Below the pieces are notes generated by a model, which did no database searches, was not told the origin of the DNA, and worked only from the letters and a program-made list of their open reading frames with translations. Both the position numbers and the translations under genes were made by a program. Below, piece after piece: positions 1 through 11,287 of a DNA stretch of 45,352 nucleotides (its first letter is position 1; every line of letters starts with the position of its first letter). Origin of the DNA: Tilletiaria anomala UBC 951 (Eukaryota > Basidiomycota > Exobasidiomycetes > Georgefischeriales > Tilletiariaceae); NCBI RefSeq assembly GCF_000711695.1, contig NW_013546893.1, positions 1 to 45,352 of the forward strand. Direction: 5' to 3'.

Positions 1-95
1 TCTTCTCTTCTCTTCTCTTCTCTTCTCTTCTCTTCTCTTCTCTTCTCTTCTCTTCTCTTCTCTTCTCTTCTCTTCTCTTCTCTTCTCTTCTCTTC
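1..95. repeat. (TCTTC)19 microsatellite at an intron 3' end
   Basis: Nineteen perfect copies of the pentamer TCTTC run from the first base and are followed at once by AG (96-97), after which the F-BAR reading frame opens. The pure-pyrimidine strand therefore forms the polypyrimidine tract and 3' splice site of an intron that begins outside the window. The true repeat length is unknown because the window starts inside it. Confidence 0.93.
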
Positions 96-97
96 AG

Positions 98-2960
98 TCC
101 ATCGCATCGATCGAAAAGCTGCACAAGCACAAGCAGACGCAAGAGACGTACGTCAACAAGTCTCGCGAGCGCTATGAGCAGGACTGCATCAAGATCAATG
201 GCTACACGGCACAGTCGAGCCTTGTGCAGGGGCGGGACCTGGACAAGGTGCACTCAAAGCTGGACAAGGCGCAGAGCACCGTCTCGTCGAACGAGAAGGA
301 ATATCAAAACTTAGTGCGCGCGCTCAAGGATACGACCATGAAGTGGAACCAGGAATGGAAGGCCTTCCTCGACCAGTCGCAGGATGCCGAGGAGGACCGA
401 CTGGACTTTATGAAGTCCAACATGTGGAACTACGCAAACGCCGTTTCGGCCATCTGCGTCACGGACGACGAGTCGTGCGAGCGCGTGCGCGTCGCGCTTG
501 AGAACACCGAGACGCTGCGCGACATTCACTACTTTATCCAGTCCCGCGGCACCGGATCACACATACCTGACGCACCTGACTACATCAATTATGCCCGGGG
601 ACAGGCACCCCCGCCGCGCCCCGCGTACAAGATGGCCAACTTCCAGCGCAACAGCACCAGGCCGACGCAGTCGCCTATTGCACTGCAGCAGCAGCAGCAG
701 CAGCAACAACAACAACAGCAGCAGCAGCAGCCGCAGCCGCAGCAGATACCCACACAACAAGCGCTACCATCCTCCGGATCAGCCGGAGCGCCCAACTCTT
801 CTGCCTTCGTCCCTCCGCCCGGCGCCGTAGCTCTTCCAGGCATGGCGCCGCAAGCAGGGACACCGGGGAGCAGGAGCGGCGGGCCATCATCCGGACCACC
901 CGGGGGCGGTGATGAGTACGAGCATCCAGGCGCAGCAGGGCTGGACAACAGGGAGGGCGGTCTCGACGGCGCAGCAACAGGCGCCGGCGCCAGCGACGAT
1001 AGGCTGAACAGGCGCATGTCCGCGAAGAACTTTATCGCGCGCGCACCCTCGCTCCGCCAGCGCAACAACGCGAACCAGGAGTCCAATGGCAGCACCACCA
1101 CCGGCGGCCTGCCGGGGCCAGACGCATCAGTAGCAGGGGCAGGAGGAGTAGGAGCTGGAGCAGGAGAGGGAGCGGGAGCGGGGACAGGAGCAGGAGGCCA
1201 GGCAGAAGTGGAAGAAGAGGACCCGATCGCCAAGGCCCTGGCGAATCTACGCATGCGACAGGGCGGCGCCAAGAGCCCCGCTCCTGGTTCGGTTCGCGGC
1301 GACAGCGGGCCGCCTCCACCCTCGAAGAGTCCAGGGCCTCAGATAGGCCGCGGCGGTGCCAGTGGCGGTACGTCCCCGCAACTGCAACCCGGACACGGTG
1401 GTAGCTTTGCAGCACCCGGAGGGCACCAGCAGCAGTTGCTGCAGAATTACGCACAAGCGGGCGCGAGCCAGCACCGCCCGCGCTCGCCATCGGCGGCGTT
1501 CATGCAGGCGCCCGAGCGCGCGTCGTCGCCAATGCCCGTCGAGCAGGTCGTTGGGACATACGGCCAGGCATTCCCCGGCGAACGCAAGACGCTGTCGCGC
1601 CAGAACTCGGTCGCGTCGCGCGGGAGCGCAAGCGCCGCGCCGAGCCAGATGGTCAAGCCGCCCGAGAAGGCCAGGAGCCCCGTGCCGTCTGAGGCAGGCG
1701 CAGCGGGACCGACGGGGTTCGCGGGTATCGGTGCAAGAGGTCGCAGTCCCAGCCCCGCGCCGTACTCCGGAGGACAGCAGCAACCAGGGCGGCCGTCGAC
1801 TCCGCTTGGCATCTCGCTTGATGCTTCCGGCTCTGTCACGCACGATCAGCTCGCAGAGCAGTATCGGAAACAAATTGCTCAGCAGGCGCCGCCCCCATCG
1901 CAGCCGCAACAGCCGATGCATTCGCCCGCGATGGCTCCGCAGGGCTCCATGAACAGTCAGATGGGGCAGATGCCTAATCCGTACCAACAACAAGGCTGGC
2001 CAGCCCAGCAGCAACAGCAGCAACAACAGCAACAACAACAGCAGCATCAGCAACACCAACAGGGTCCTTATGCGCGTCCCATCTCTCCTGCCCCTCAGCA
2101 CCAACAGCAGATGTCTTCCTACGCGCAGCCGTCGCAAGCAGCCATGGCCGGCTCGATCGGGCGCACAACCAGTGGGAATCTGTACAACCCCGTTTCTACA
2201 TATGCTGGCGGTCCTCCTGCCGTATCGCAGGTATTTGTAAATCCGTATGCCCCGCAGCAACAGCAACCACCGCCGCCACAGCAGCAGCAGCTGCCGAACG
2301 GGTATGGTGCTGTTCTGCCAGCTGCCGTCACGTCGGTGCAAGTGTCGGCATCGGAGACGCCCGCTGCGGCGTACATGCACGAATACCAGCGTCAGAACAA
2401 CATGCAGCACTCCACGTCTGGCATGGGCGTGCTAACTGCTGCTCCGCAGAATCTGCAACAGCAGCAGGCTTGGGCTGCGCCGCAGCAGCATGCGCATTCG
2501 TCGGTTTCTGCTCCACAACAGCAACAGCAGCCGGCTGCTCCTCAGCCTTCGTACAGCCAGCACCCTCCTACAGGCCAATATAGCGATACTGGCAAACCTA
2601 TCTTATTCTATGGTGAGTACTTGAAACTGCTGTTCTGGAGGAGAGGGAGGCGTACTGAGTTTTCTTTCTATATCTCCCATCATATATCTTACTGTGTTGT
2701 GAAGTCAAAGCCCTCTATGACTATTCTGCAACGACGGCGGAGGAGTTCAGCTTTACCGCCGGTGACATCATCGCGGTCACACATACCGAAGCTGATGGGT
2801 GGTGGCAAGGCGAGCTCTTGGACGAGGCGCGAAGAGTGAGTCAATATTCTTGGAAGCGAGGGTCAGATACAGTGCACGATACTGACTTGCATTCACGTAT
2901 TACGTGCAGAGACCAAACGCGAACACGTTCCCTAGCAACTTTGTCGTGCTGCTAATGTAA
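98..2960 (+). CDS. cdc15: Cdc15/Imp2/Hof1-like F-BAR and SH3 protein (5' partial)
   Basis: Membrane-curving scaffold expected at the cytokinetic ring and septum. Exons: 98-2612, 2705-2835, 2910-2960; introns of 92 and 74 bases have GTGAGT donors. The visible N-terminal part (about residues 1-165 of the fragment) is the C-terminal half of an F-BAR coiled coil, with an RSREYEQ-like helical stretch and the segment WNQEWKAFLDQSQDAEEDR. A very long Pro/Gln/Ser/Gly-rich linker follows with several poly-Gln runs (bases 686-735 and 2005-2050). Only splicing reveals the C-terminal SH3 domain, with VKALYDYSA, DGWW and PSNFV motifs. The 5' exons lie outside the window; a GTG at 224 is not a start because the frame continues upstream to the splice site at 98. 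Whether it is closer to Cdc15 or Imp2/Hof1 cannot be told. Confidence 0.88.
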
Positions 2961-3018
2961 TAAGGAGAGAATATATCGTCGAAGTACACCTATGCTACAG
3001 GGATCTCACCTAATGCCC

Positions 3019-6000
3019 CTACTCAAAGGCATCAACGTCATCGTCGTGGTCCACGCTGCTTGTAGCCCCTTGGACCATCTTGCTCGTTCTGCTCTGCGCA
3101 ACTTTGGCCGCGCTTCTGCGCACTCTGGCTCTTGCCGCGGGCGTTGCGGACGACGGCATTGCAAAGCTGGAGGACAAGGTTCTCGTAGATGCGCGCTTCT
3201 TGCTGGGCGGCTGATCTTGCGACACCGCTGCCGCGTCGCGCTTTGCTGGCGCCTTCTTGCCGATGCCGGAAAGAACTGCACCTCGGCCGCTTGGCTTTGG
3301 TCGAGCCGGTGGCGGTGACATGGAAGCTGCATCGTCGTCTTCGCTATCGTCCAGGGGTACAATCTCGCTCTCTTGAAAGTCACGATCGTCATCACCGTCA
3401 TCGAAGGCTCCGTAGGAATCCGAGTCGCCGCCACGGAACTGCGAGCGAGCCACGATTGTTCATCATTCATCCACCCCGCGTGAGATTGCAGAGAACTTAC
3501 TATGGGGGGTTCTTTCACTCGTGGCCTGCCCCGCGCTGCGGGTGAGGTTGCCGCAGCTTTCCTCGTCGATGCTCGCTCGGGTGGGGATGCGGCCCGCTTT
3601 GTACCTCGGTTCATTGACGATGGCGGCTTCTTGAACACAGCTGATTCATTGGAGAACTGGTCTTCATCATCGTCCATGTCGATCATCAGATCTTCTTCCT
3701 CTTCCTCCTCTACCTCTTGCTGCTGCGCCTGCCGACGACTGAAAGCCTGCGCCTTGTCTTTGCCCATCGCCGGTACGCTGTGCTTGGCGGATCGCTTCTC
3801 CTGGACGCCGCGCCGCCTCTCCGAGCGTTCGAGTTCAACTTCATGAGCCTCTCTCAGCTTCAGAATTAGGATTTGCCTTGTCAGAATGGCGAGTAGTAAT
3901 GTCAAGCTGGACAAAAAATCGTAACTTACAGCGTCGTCGATATCCTTAATATCCTTCGCCTTGGGCAACGTCTCTCTCAACTGCCGCGACAAGACAGACT
4001 TGATGGCGTCCACAAGCGATGTTTTCCTATCCAAGGAGCAAGAGCGCGAGGAGCCCATGAGAGTCAGCGCGGCCCGCCATTAGCTTACCTGCCCTGCAAG
4101 ATATGTTGAATGCAACAACTCACGAGTCCTTTTCTACGAATTGCATCACTGCCTCGTCAAGAGTTGCACCGGGTAAACACTCTAGTTCTTGATTGCGAAT
4201 GACTTCGCCAACGATCTTTCCCAGATCCAGCTTCTGCAGCCGCTCCGAAACGACCATGTCGTCCATGTCTACATCCACGTCGACAAACTCCGGATGGTCC
4301 CCTAAAATTCAAATGAAAGAACAAGAGTTGTCAGCTCAGCCGCTTCAACCGCATAACCGAGATATGCAAGCTCACGAGCACGTCTGATCGCCGCACGCTT
4401 TTTGTTGAAGCCTAGCAGATCTTTTGGATTGGCGACCTGCCCGACGAACTTCTGGCCGAAGCGTGCTAGGTTGCCGACCTCGTGCTTCTCATAGTTGACA
4501 CGCAGACGGATAAGAGGGAGTGGCATGTCTGGAACATGTTCTTGGGGCAAATGTTCGTACTTCGCTTTCCACTGATCCCGTGCGCGGTCAATCAGGCCGG
4601 TGATTTTGTTCTCCAGCATCCTTTGGATCTCGAATTTGGACTTGTCATTGTCCAACCGTGCGATGCCCCTCTCACATATCTCCTGTTCTAGGTCGAGATC
4701 CTCGATGATGAACGGTCTGACACTTTTGAGTTCTCGCTTTGTCACCTCGTAATCTCTCCCGTGGATCTTGAGGATGACGACGCACCTGTTCAGCAGCAAG
4801 GGGAAGGAGAAAATCCAAATTCAGTGACAAGCCCAGGAGGGGATAACAAAACGACTGGAAATGTGCGCCACTCACTTGGGCTTGTCCTCGCCCTTGCTTA
4901 GAGCAGTAACCACCGTTGAGCCAGGCTGACAGATGCGATATGGCTTATCGGGAACTTGCTCTGGATCAGCACGTTCTTCATGCTCGTGGCCCCAGATGAG
5001 CAGATGCAGCGAATCGTCGAAGATGCCTTCCGGAACGACTGCTTTGGGATTGTGCCCCACTCTGGCACGCGAACGAATAGCAGATAGGCGGCTCAAAGGG
5101 TAGAAGAGGAAAGAGAGAAGGCCCAGAGTACTCACCTGTTCTGATGCAATGCCAGCATATGAAAGTATTCATCCCGATCCTCCACCGGCTGATACATCCT
5201 GACTCTGCGCATGCGTAGCTCCATCGCCAGGCGTTCATCGTGCAGGTTGCCCAAGCCGTACAGCGCAAGCTTGGTAGTCCCCTTTTGTAGAAGCGCAGGA
5301 CGAATCTTGATGTCCCTGTCTCCCTGCGTGCCTGCGTAATTGGCTCTGGCAGGGCCGATGCTTGGATTACCAGAGCTATTTTGGGGGCCATTGCGTCCGA
5401 CGACCAGGTTTGTCTTACCAAAGTAATTGATCAACCCTGCCGTTGCGAGGATGTCTAGTGCGGAAAGCGCACCATCTGGGCCAAGCCCTTGTGGGTCGTC
5501 ATGGTTTCCGTGTATGGAGAAGACTGGGATGGCGACGTTAAAATTCCCATCTTCGTAATTCACCGCCCCAAAGCTGAGAGTCAAGCGTCATGCCTCGTGT
5601 CAGCAGGCGCTCGCCTGAACACTTGATGCCTTCAATCAAAATTACTCTCACCTGTAGTTGCCAAGTGCATTGTCGAACGGATCGCTGATGTATTCGAGTG
5701 GCAATGGATTGTCTCCGAGTGTATGCTCCCTGAGCGCAGCCATAACCTGGTGCAGTGTGTTCCTGCTGGGTTTATTATCGTGGAAGAGGTCTCCTCCTAA
5801 CAAGATCATGTCCACCTGCATTTCACCGCGCGATTGAGGTGCGAAGGGGCTAGATCAAATTAGGACCTTGAAAGTGCTTATATCAGAGTGACATGGCCTT
5901 GCCTGATGCTCACCTGCTCCTCTTTTGCAATCTCGAGCGCTTCCCGGAAGCTGTTGATGGCATCTTGACCTCGGACCGGATCATTTTCCATGTAACCGAT

Positions 6001-6391
6001 ACTGTGGAAAATGTTGCGTGAGTCATTCTTAGAGTTGGTGCATATCTTGGAGTCAGTGCCTCACTGGTTGTCTGTTGTAATCATGACTTTGATCACATCC
6101 GGGTGGGCTGCGAGTAATTCAGTAAGCTCGGGGTGTCAGAGCGCAAAGAACTCTCCGCACGGTGAAATTTCCTCTCAGCGATCCGTACGCACTGGCCTGA
6201 GTGAGCTGGTAAGGGCCAGCTTCCGTCCTGGCATTCTGGCTGTATGTGTGTGTTGAGTGAGACGAAAGCGGCATCAAAGAATTGTGGTTCGGGTCTCAAG
6301 TGGATGTCAGCTTTCAGTTACCACTGCCTTTCGCTTGCTCGTTTGACAGTGTTTCTGCATATACGCACACTAGATCATCCCGCGAGGACAT
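3019..6391 (-). CDS. MRE11: Mre11 double-strand-break repair nuclease
   Basis: Nuclease subunit of the nuclear Mre11-Rad50-Nbs1 complex (end resection, telomeres, checkpoint). Proposed exons: 6391-6371, 6235-6193, 6107-6065, 6001-5914, 5815-5652, 5573-5136, 5061-4876, 4785-4376, 4301-4124, 4026-3930, 3857-3501, 3438-3019, giving 814 residues in frame. Phosphodiesterase motifs are all present: [25 protein letters not shown] and IWGHEHE. The capping/DNA-binding region follows ([15 protein letters not shown]), then a basic and acidic tail with GRPRV and a terminal DDDVDAFE. The catalytic core is certain; the first two small exons (MSSRDDL and the next 14 codons) are inferred from splice phase only, so the start is tentative. 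The gene is divergent from DHFR and tail-to-tail with the F-BAR gene (58 bp). Confidence 0.92.
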
Positions 6392-6805
6392 AGCGAAGAG
6401 CCCGTGAACCGTGCTCGCAAGGATACGAAGGAATGGTGATCACTAGCATGGCAATACGGCGTGGAAGATGGTCTCTGACTTCCTAATGACCCTGATGATT
6501 GAATGATCATTGTTCAGTGTCATGCGGCTGATTAACACAAGCCAGCGAAGAGGATCGCGTCGCGTCGCCACTCTCTCGTGTCGCGGCTCGCCTCGTGCCG
6601 GGTGGCATTTCCGTGTGGCGGACGAAAAGAAAGTGTTGGTCTCTTCTGTTACAGTGAGCCTCAAAGTCTCTCAACCTTGCACCAACGTAGACTCGGCTTG
6701 TTGCCATCGCCCCTCATCAACACCAGCTTCTGTTCAGCGCTGGCATCCGCGAGTTGTCAAAAAGCAGCGCAGGGCGCCTTCTGAGCCATCGCTTTGAATG
6801 CGAGC
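6392..6805. promoter_or_regulatory. Shared divergent promoter MRE11 / DHFR
   Basis: The 414 bases between the two start codons hold no gene. At 6555-6569 lies a CGCGTC-repeat (TCGCGTCGCGTCGCC), which resembles the CG-rich core of MCB/MBF cell-cycle boxes (ACGCGT) without being identical. A nearly identical element lies 240 bp before the unknown gene at 15946. That DNA-synthesis and repair genes are often MBF targets in fungi is known; its use here is inference. Confidence 0.45.
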
Positions 6806-6809
6806 ATGA
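6798..6809 (+). promoter_or_regulatory. Possible uORF overlapping the DHFR start
   Basis: ATG CGA GCA TGA is a three-codon reading frame whose stop overlaps the DHFR start in an ATGA arrangement (start A at 6806). If transcripts begin upstream of 6798, ribosomes would meet this ATG first and could reinitiate at the overlapping start. The transcription start is unknown. Confidence 0.4.
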
Positions 6810-7696
6810 GTGAGGGTGTGGCGCCTTCGCAGTCGCCATCACCGGCCATGCCCGGCCCAATACCTTTAACACTGATCGTCGCGTGCTCGCCAAAGAACGG
6901 CATCGGCAAGGGTGGCACCTTGCCCTGGCGTCTCAAGCGTGAGATGGCCTACTTCAAGCAGGTGACCAGCGCTTGTGGGCTAGGACTGCCTCCTCCGCAT
7001 CCTGAATCTGGGGACAGTTCCTCTCTCACAAATGACATCAGCCGGAAGAACTTCCTCATAATGGGACGCAACACGTGGGAGAGCATACCGCCCAAGTTCA
7101 GGCCGCTGGCGGGCAGGGTAAATGTTGTCATCAGTAGGACGGCCGATGCGAGTTCCTTGGGAATGTGAGGATCCGTTCAGCTACGGCACGTGAAGTGAAG
7201 TTTTTGACTGGCCGCGGTGTACCCCCCTCCAAGTGATGCATCAACAGACTCTCATCTATCCTCAAGCATCTCCGAGGCATCGGGCTTGTTGGCCTACGCC
7301 CAGGAATCGGGACAGAAAAAAAGCTCACCGCGGGCATTTTTAATAGGTGGAGCGCAGCTGTACAACCACTTTTTGCGCAATCCGACTAGCGAGGGGTTCG
7401 ATCTTGAACGCCTTCTCATCACCCGCATCAAATCACCGGCATTTCCGGACTGCGACACATTTCTGCATGAATTCCGCAGCGAGGCACAGATCGCACAGGA
7501 CGCGGCAGAACCATCGGGTAACATAATCAGCTCCATGTCGAATGCTACAGCGCCGCCCACGACGACATGGAGCAAGGCGCCACATGCGGAGCTGCTGGCG
7601 TGGCTGGGGGACGCAGCGTCCGAGCACGTGAAAGCGGGCGCAGACCAGACCGAAGGCGATGTATCGTACGAGTTGCAAATGTGGACGCGGTCATGA
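6806..7696 (+). CDS. DFR1: Dihydrofolate reductase
   Basis: Reduces dihydrofolate to tetrahydrofolate with NADPH, feeding thymidylate and purine synthesis. Exons 6806-7164 and 7234-7696 join as 273 residues; the intron is 69 bases with a GTGAGG donor. Landmarks in order: [15 protein letters not shown] and LPWRLKREM (substrate and cofactor loop with the invariant W), [10 protein letters not shown] with [27 protein letters not shown] with the Gly-Gly turn, and a C-terminal [14 protein letters not shown] region. The acidic substrate-binding residue is the E of KREM, as in eukaryotic enzymes. It is longer than the usual 190-220 residues because of a Ser/Pro-rich N-terminus and insertions near residues 60-75 and 120-140. 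The ATG at 6806 is chosen as the first in frame. It ends 82 bases from the convergent MCC gene. Confidence 0.93.
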
Positions 7697-7778
7697 TGTG
7701 CAACCAAGGAGTGTCGAGCATGCCAAAAGTGCGACATATACATCCCTAAGATACTTTCTGTTCTACAAGTTCATCCTG

Positions 7779-10565
7779 TTACGCGCTGTCATCTGTCTCC
7801 TCGAACTGGACAAGCTCGACGCCTTCGGCGACGAGCTCGCCTGGAGAGGAGACGGCCACTTTGGCCACTTTACCCGATTTCGGCGCACGGAGGACGTGTT
7901 CAGTCTTTAGAGCAAAGCGCGGGTCAGTCAGCAAAGTCAGCCTCTTTTCAAGCAGAAAGACAGGCATCAATGACATACCTTCATAGCTTCCAACACAATC
8001 ACCACATCGCCCTCTTCAACCTCCTGTCCGACTCTGACACGCACATCCACCACCTTGCTCGGCATGGGGCAGATGACACTCCCCTTTGCCGATTCCTTGC
8101 GACCCAGCACCTCGTCCAACCACGCGGGCCCAGCGACCTCGAGCTCAACCTGAACGCCGTCAACGAAGATGTCCAGCTTCTCGGACGACCGCCCGCTCGT
8201 GGCTGCCTCGGCACGCGTCGGCTTGCGCGAAATCACCGTCGTGGTTGACCGTCGTGTGAGAGCGAAGGCGGGAGTATGGTCTTCTACCGCTCCTGCCAAT
8301 GTTGGGGAAGGCGACTCGGAGACGAGGCCAGACGCAACGACGGCCGTTCCGTCCACGGAGAGACGCGCATGGACGTTTGTGTACACCTGCTTCTCCTTAC
8401 CCTGCGCGCCATGCTCGACAACGAGGTTAAATCGATCACCGCTGAGCGCGACCGGCTCAAGCGTGACGATTGACTTAACCGGCGCCTCCTCCTTGGCCCC
8501 CTCAGTCCCCGCCGCTGTGGCGCGGAACTCGAAGACGCGCGACGCTAGCTGCGACGGTGTGTTGCGGAAGCCGCTGAGCCGCGTCCAGACGGACGCGCCC
8601 GCAGCAGTCGCGGCGACGGCGTGAGCGTCGCGCAGCGCGAGGTAGAGCGCTGCGTTGGCGAGCGCTGTCGCACTTGGGGGAGGGATGGGCGGCTGCAGCT
8701 CGTGTCCGTATTTCTAAGCGGAGAAAGAGATAAAGGTCTCAGTGAACTTGGTGCAGATGGCGCGGTGAAAGTTCTACTCAACTCACCCCGATAAATGCAG
8801 TCTCGACCTTGCCGTCGATGAACGCATGGTGGCTGGCGAGGTTCTTGAGGAATTCGATATTGGTCTTCGGTCCGACGACCTCGTACTGCTCGAGCGCCCG
8901 GCTGAGTCTCCGCAGCGCATCCTTACGATCGGCGCCGTGTACGATTAGCTTGGCGATCATCGGGTCGTAATGCACGCTAATCTCGTCGCCGCTGCCGAAG
9001 CCCGTGTCGACGCGGACCGTCTCGGACGTTGGCGGGAGGCGCACGTGGCGCAACAGCCCGACATCTGGCAGGAAGTTGGCGCGAGTGTTCTCGGCGTAGA
9101 TGCGCGCCTCGAACGCGTGACCGTTGCGCTGCACGTCAGCCTGCGTCAGCGTGAGCGGGTTTCCGGCTGCGATCTCCAGCTGCAGCTGGACCAGGTCGAG
9201 TCCGGAGATCATCTCGCTGATAGGGTGCTCGACTACAGTCCACAGAAAGAAGAGAAGACACGCATCAGCCGATAGTGGCATGCCAAATGCGAAAAGAGCC
9301 TGGAGGCTTACCCTGCAAACGCGTGTTCATCTCGCAAAAGTGGAAACCCATAGTCTCTGCATCCAGCAAAAACTCGACCGTCCCCGCGCCGACGTAATCA
9401 ACAGCTTTGGCCGCAGCGACGGCTTTCTCTCCGAGGTCCCTCCTCAGCTCCTCGCTCAATCCCGGCGCAGGCGCCTCTTCGATGATCTTTTGATGCCGCC
9501 TCTGCACGCTGCAGTCCCTCTCCCAGACGTAGATGGCGTTGCCGAACTTGTCGCACATAACCTGCACCTCGACGTGGCGAGGTTTGGTGAGGTACCTTTC
9601 CAGCAGCACCGTGGGGTCGCCGAAGGACTTAGCGCCTTCGCGCTGCGCACTCTCGAGCTGCTCGCGAAATTCCTGCGCGGACGTTGCGATCTTCATACCC
9701 TTTCCCCCACCACCCTTGACGGCCTTGATCAGCACCGGGTATCCGATCTTGTCTGCCTCGGCTTGCAGGAGCTCCAGGGATTGGCCGGCGCCGTGGTAGC
9801 CTGGTACGCATGGGACGCCGGCTGCAAGCATAATTTCTTTTGAGGCGGATTTTGAGCCCATCGCACGGATTGCAGCGGAAGGGGGACCGATGAACTCGAT
9901 TCCCGAGGCTGCCAGCAGGTCAGCGAACTCGGCTGCCTCAGATAGGAAACCATAGCCTGGGTGAATCATCTACGGTTGAGCCCGCAGCCAAAATGTGAGT
10001 ACATGGTCAGTCTCTGTATGATTGAAGAATGATTGAAACACTGTAAACATACTTCTGCCCCAGTCATTTTGGCGACCTCGACGATCCTGTCCATCTTGAG
10101 GTAGCTCTCTGCACTAGGGGCTGGACCGATGCAATAGGCCTCATCTGCCATCTTGACGTGCATGGCATTTGCGTCTGCTTCCGAGTACACTGCGACAGTT
10201 GCTATGCCAAGTTGTCGGCAGGTGCGAATTATGCGCACGGTGATTTCGCCTCGGTTAGCGATCAAGATCTTGCGGGGGAGCGGTTTGCGGCTTGCGGTGG
10301 CAGAGGATGAGGAGCACGCGGACGCGCGGTGTGATGAAGCGGCCTGCGAAGCTGCCGCCAGTGTTGCTCTTTGACGCATGGAAGATGAGATCCATCGTGC
10401 TTGTGTGCACCCAGTTGATCGCTGTGCAGCTGTCAGAGGCGCTTGCCTGCCGCCAGCTCGCACGACCTGCGAGCTGACAGGCTGGAGGTGGTTCGCGGCG
10501 AGGCGCACTGAGCTCGCCCTCGACGCTGGGCGGCGAGCACCAGCTTTGAGCGTTGATGGCAGCAT
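7779..10565 (-). CDS. mccA: 3-methylcrotonyl-CoA carboxylase, biotin-carrying alpha subunit
   Basis: Mitochondrial leucine-degradation enzyme: the biotin carboxylase and biotin carrier half of MCC. Exons 10565-10053, 9969-9312, 9232-8787, 8713-7979 and 7904-7779 give 825 residues. The start ATG at 10565 opens an arginine- and serine-rich presequence of about 95 residues without acidic residues, then [16 protein letters not shown] (about residue 99), [11 protein letters not shown], the glycine-rich ATP loop [38 protein letters not shown] across the second intron, and RIYAEN. The C-terminal biotinyl domain reads VICPMPSKV and VLEAMK; the biotin lysine is K784. The terminal VQFEE pattern and the BC/BCCP layout favour MCC over pyruvate or acetyl-CoA carboxylase; propionyl-CoA carboxylase alpha is the main alternative. 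The residue after the biotin lysine is Thr, not the common Met. Confidence 0.9.
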
Positions 10566-11287
10566 CTTTCGGTTCTGCGGCTGGGAAACACAGCGATAGA
10601 GCAACCAGAGAGTAGGCACCTTGGTAGGAATAGGATACAGGAAAGACCTTGGCGGCTGGTTGACTTCTTATGAACCGCTTCTACAATTCCATAGAAAGGC
10701 ATCTGCATGCGTACCAGCGGCTAGCCAGCTCCACTGCTCTCCAGCAGCAGGGGCCTCTCGGTGGTGGGCCGCTCGTAGCCGAGGGAACGCGGGGAATGCA
10801 GCAACCCTACTATTCAATCAATGATCTCGTAGCCGAGTCTTCCGGTCGGAACTCGGAATTTGGGGGCTCTAGGCAGGTAAGGGTTGCTGGTGTATTGATG
10901 TGTGACCGGGTCAACACAGACCCCCTCTATAGTTTCATCTGCACGGAACTAGTAGTGCTGAACCACCATTTGCCATACCGATCGGCGGCGCAACCTCGCA
11001 CTTATCGACTTATCTGTAGTCGTCGTTGCTCTGTGATCGCGAGATGGTGGTAACACATTTGCTATACGTCCATCCGCCAGAGTCCGCACTGGTAGCTCGG
11101 GCGAGGAGTGTTTCAGATCGCGCCAGAGCTTTCCCAACCTGTGCTGACAGGCTTTGATTCGCGCACCTGACGCGACCTTGCTGTGCGCTTGCTGTCCTTC
11201 CACCCAGCGCGTCTTCGTCTGTCGCGGTCGCAAGCGCAGCAACAAGGAGCCCCAGTAACTGTATCAAGAACCTGCCAATCAGCGAGC
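10566..11287. promoter_or_regulatory. Divergent intergenic region, MCC / myosin I
   Basis: 722 bases without a recognisable gene, lying between the starts of the carboxylase and the myosin. It must hold both promoters and leaders. A pyrimidine-richer, TCTGTCGCGG-type leader directly precedes the myosin ATG. I see no TATA box or other site I can name with confidence. Confidence 0.4.

Noticed and set aside
1247-2410. A 387-codon minus-strand frame, and several others, opposite the F-BAR gene
   Set aside because: They mirror CAG-repeat and GC-rich coding DNA on the plus strand; translation is Leu/Arg-rich with no family features.
3006-4058. A single 350-codon minus-strand frame starting near 4058
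   Set aside because: It is read-through of MRE11 exons and introns; the spliced model is continuous with the MRE11 core and ends in a different frame.
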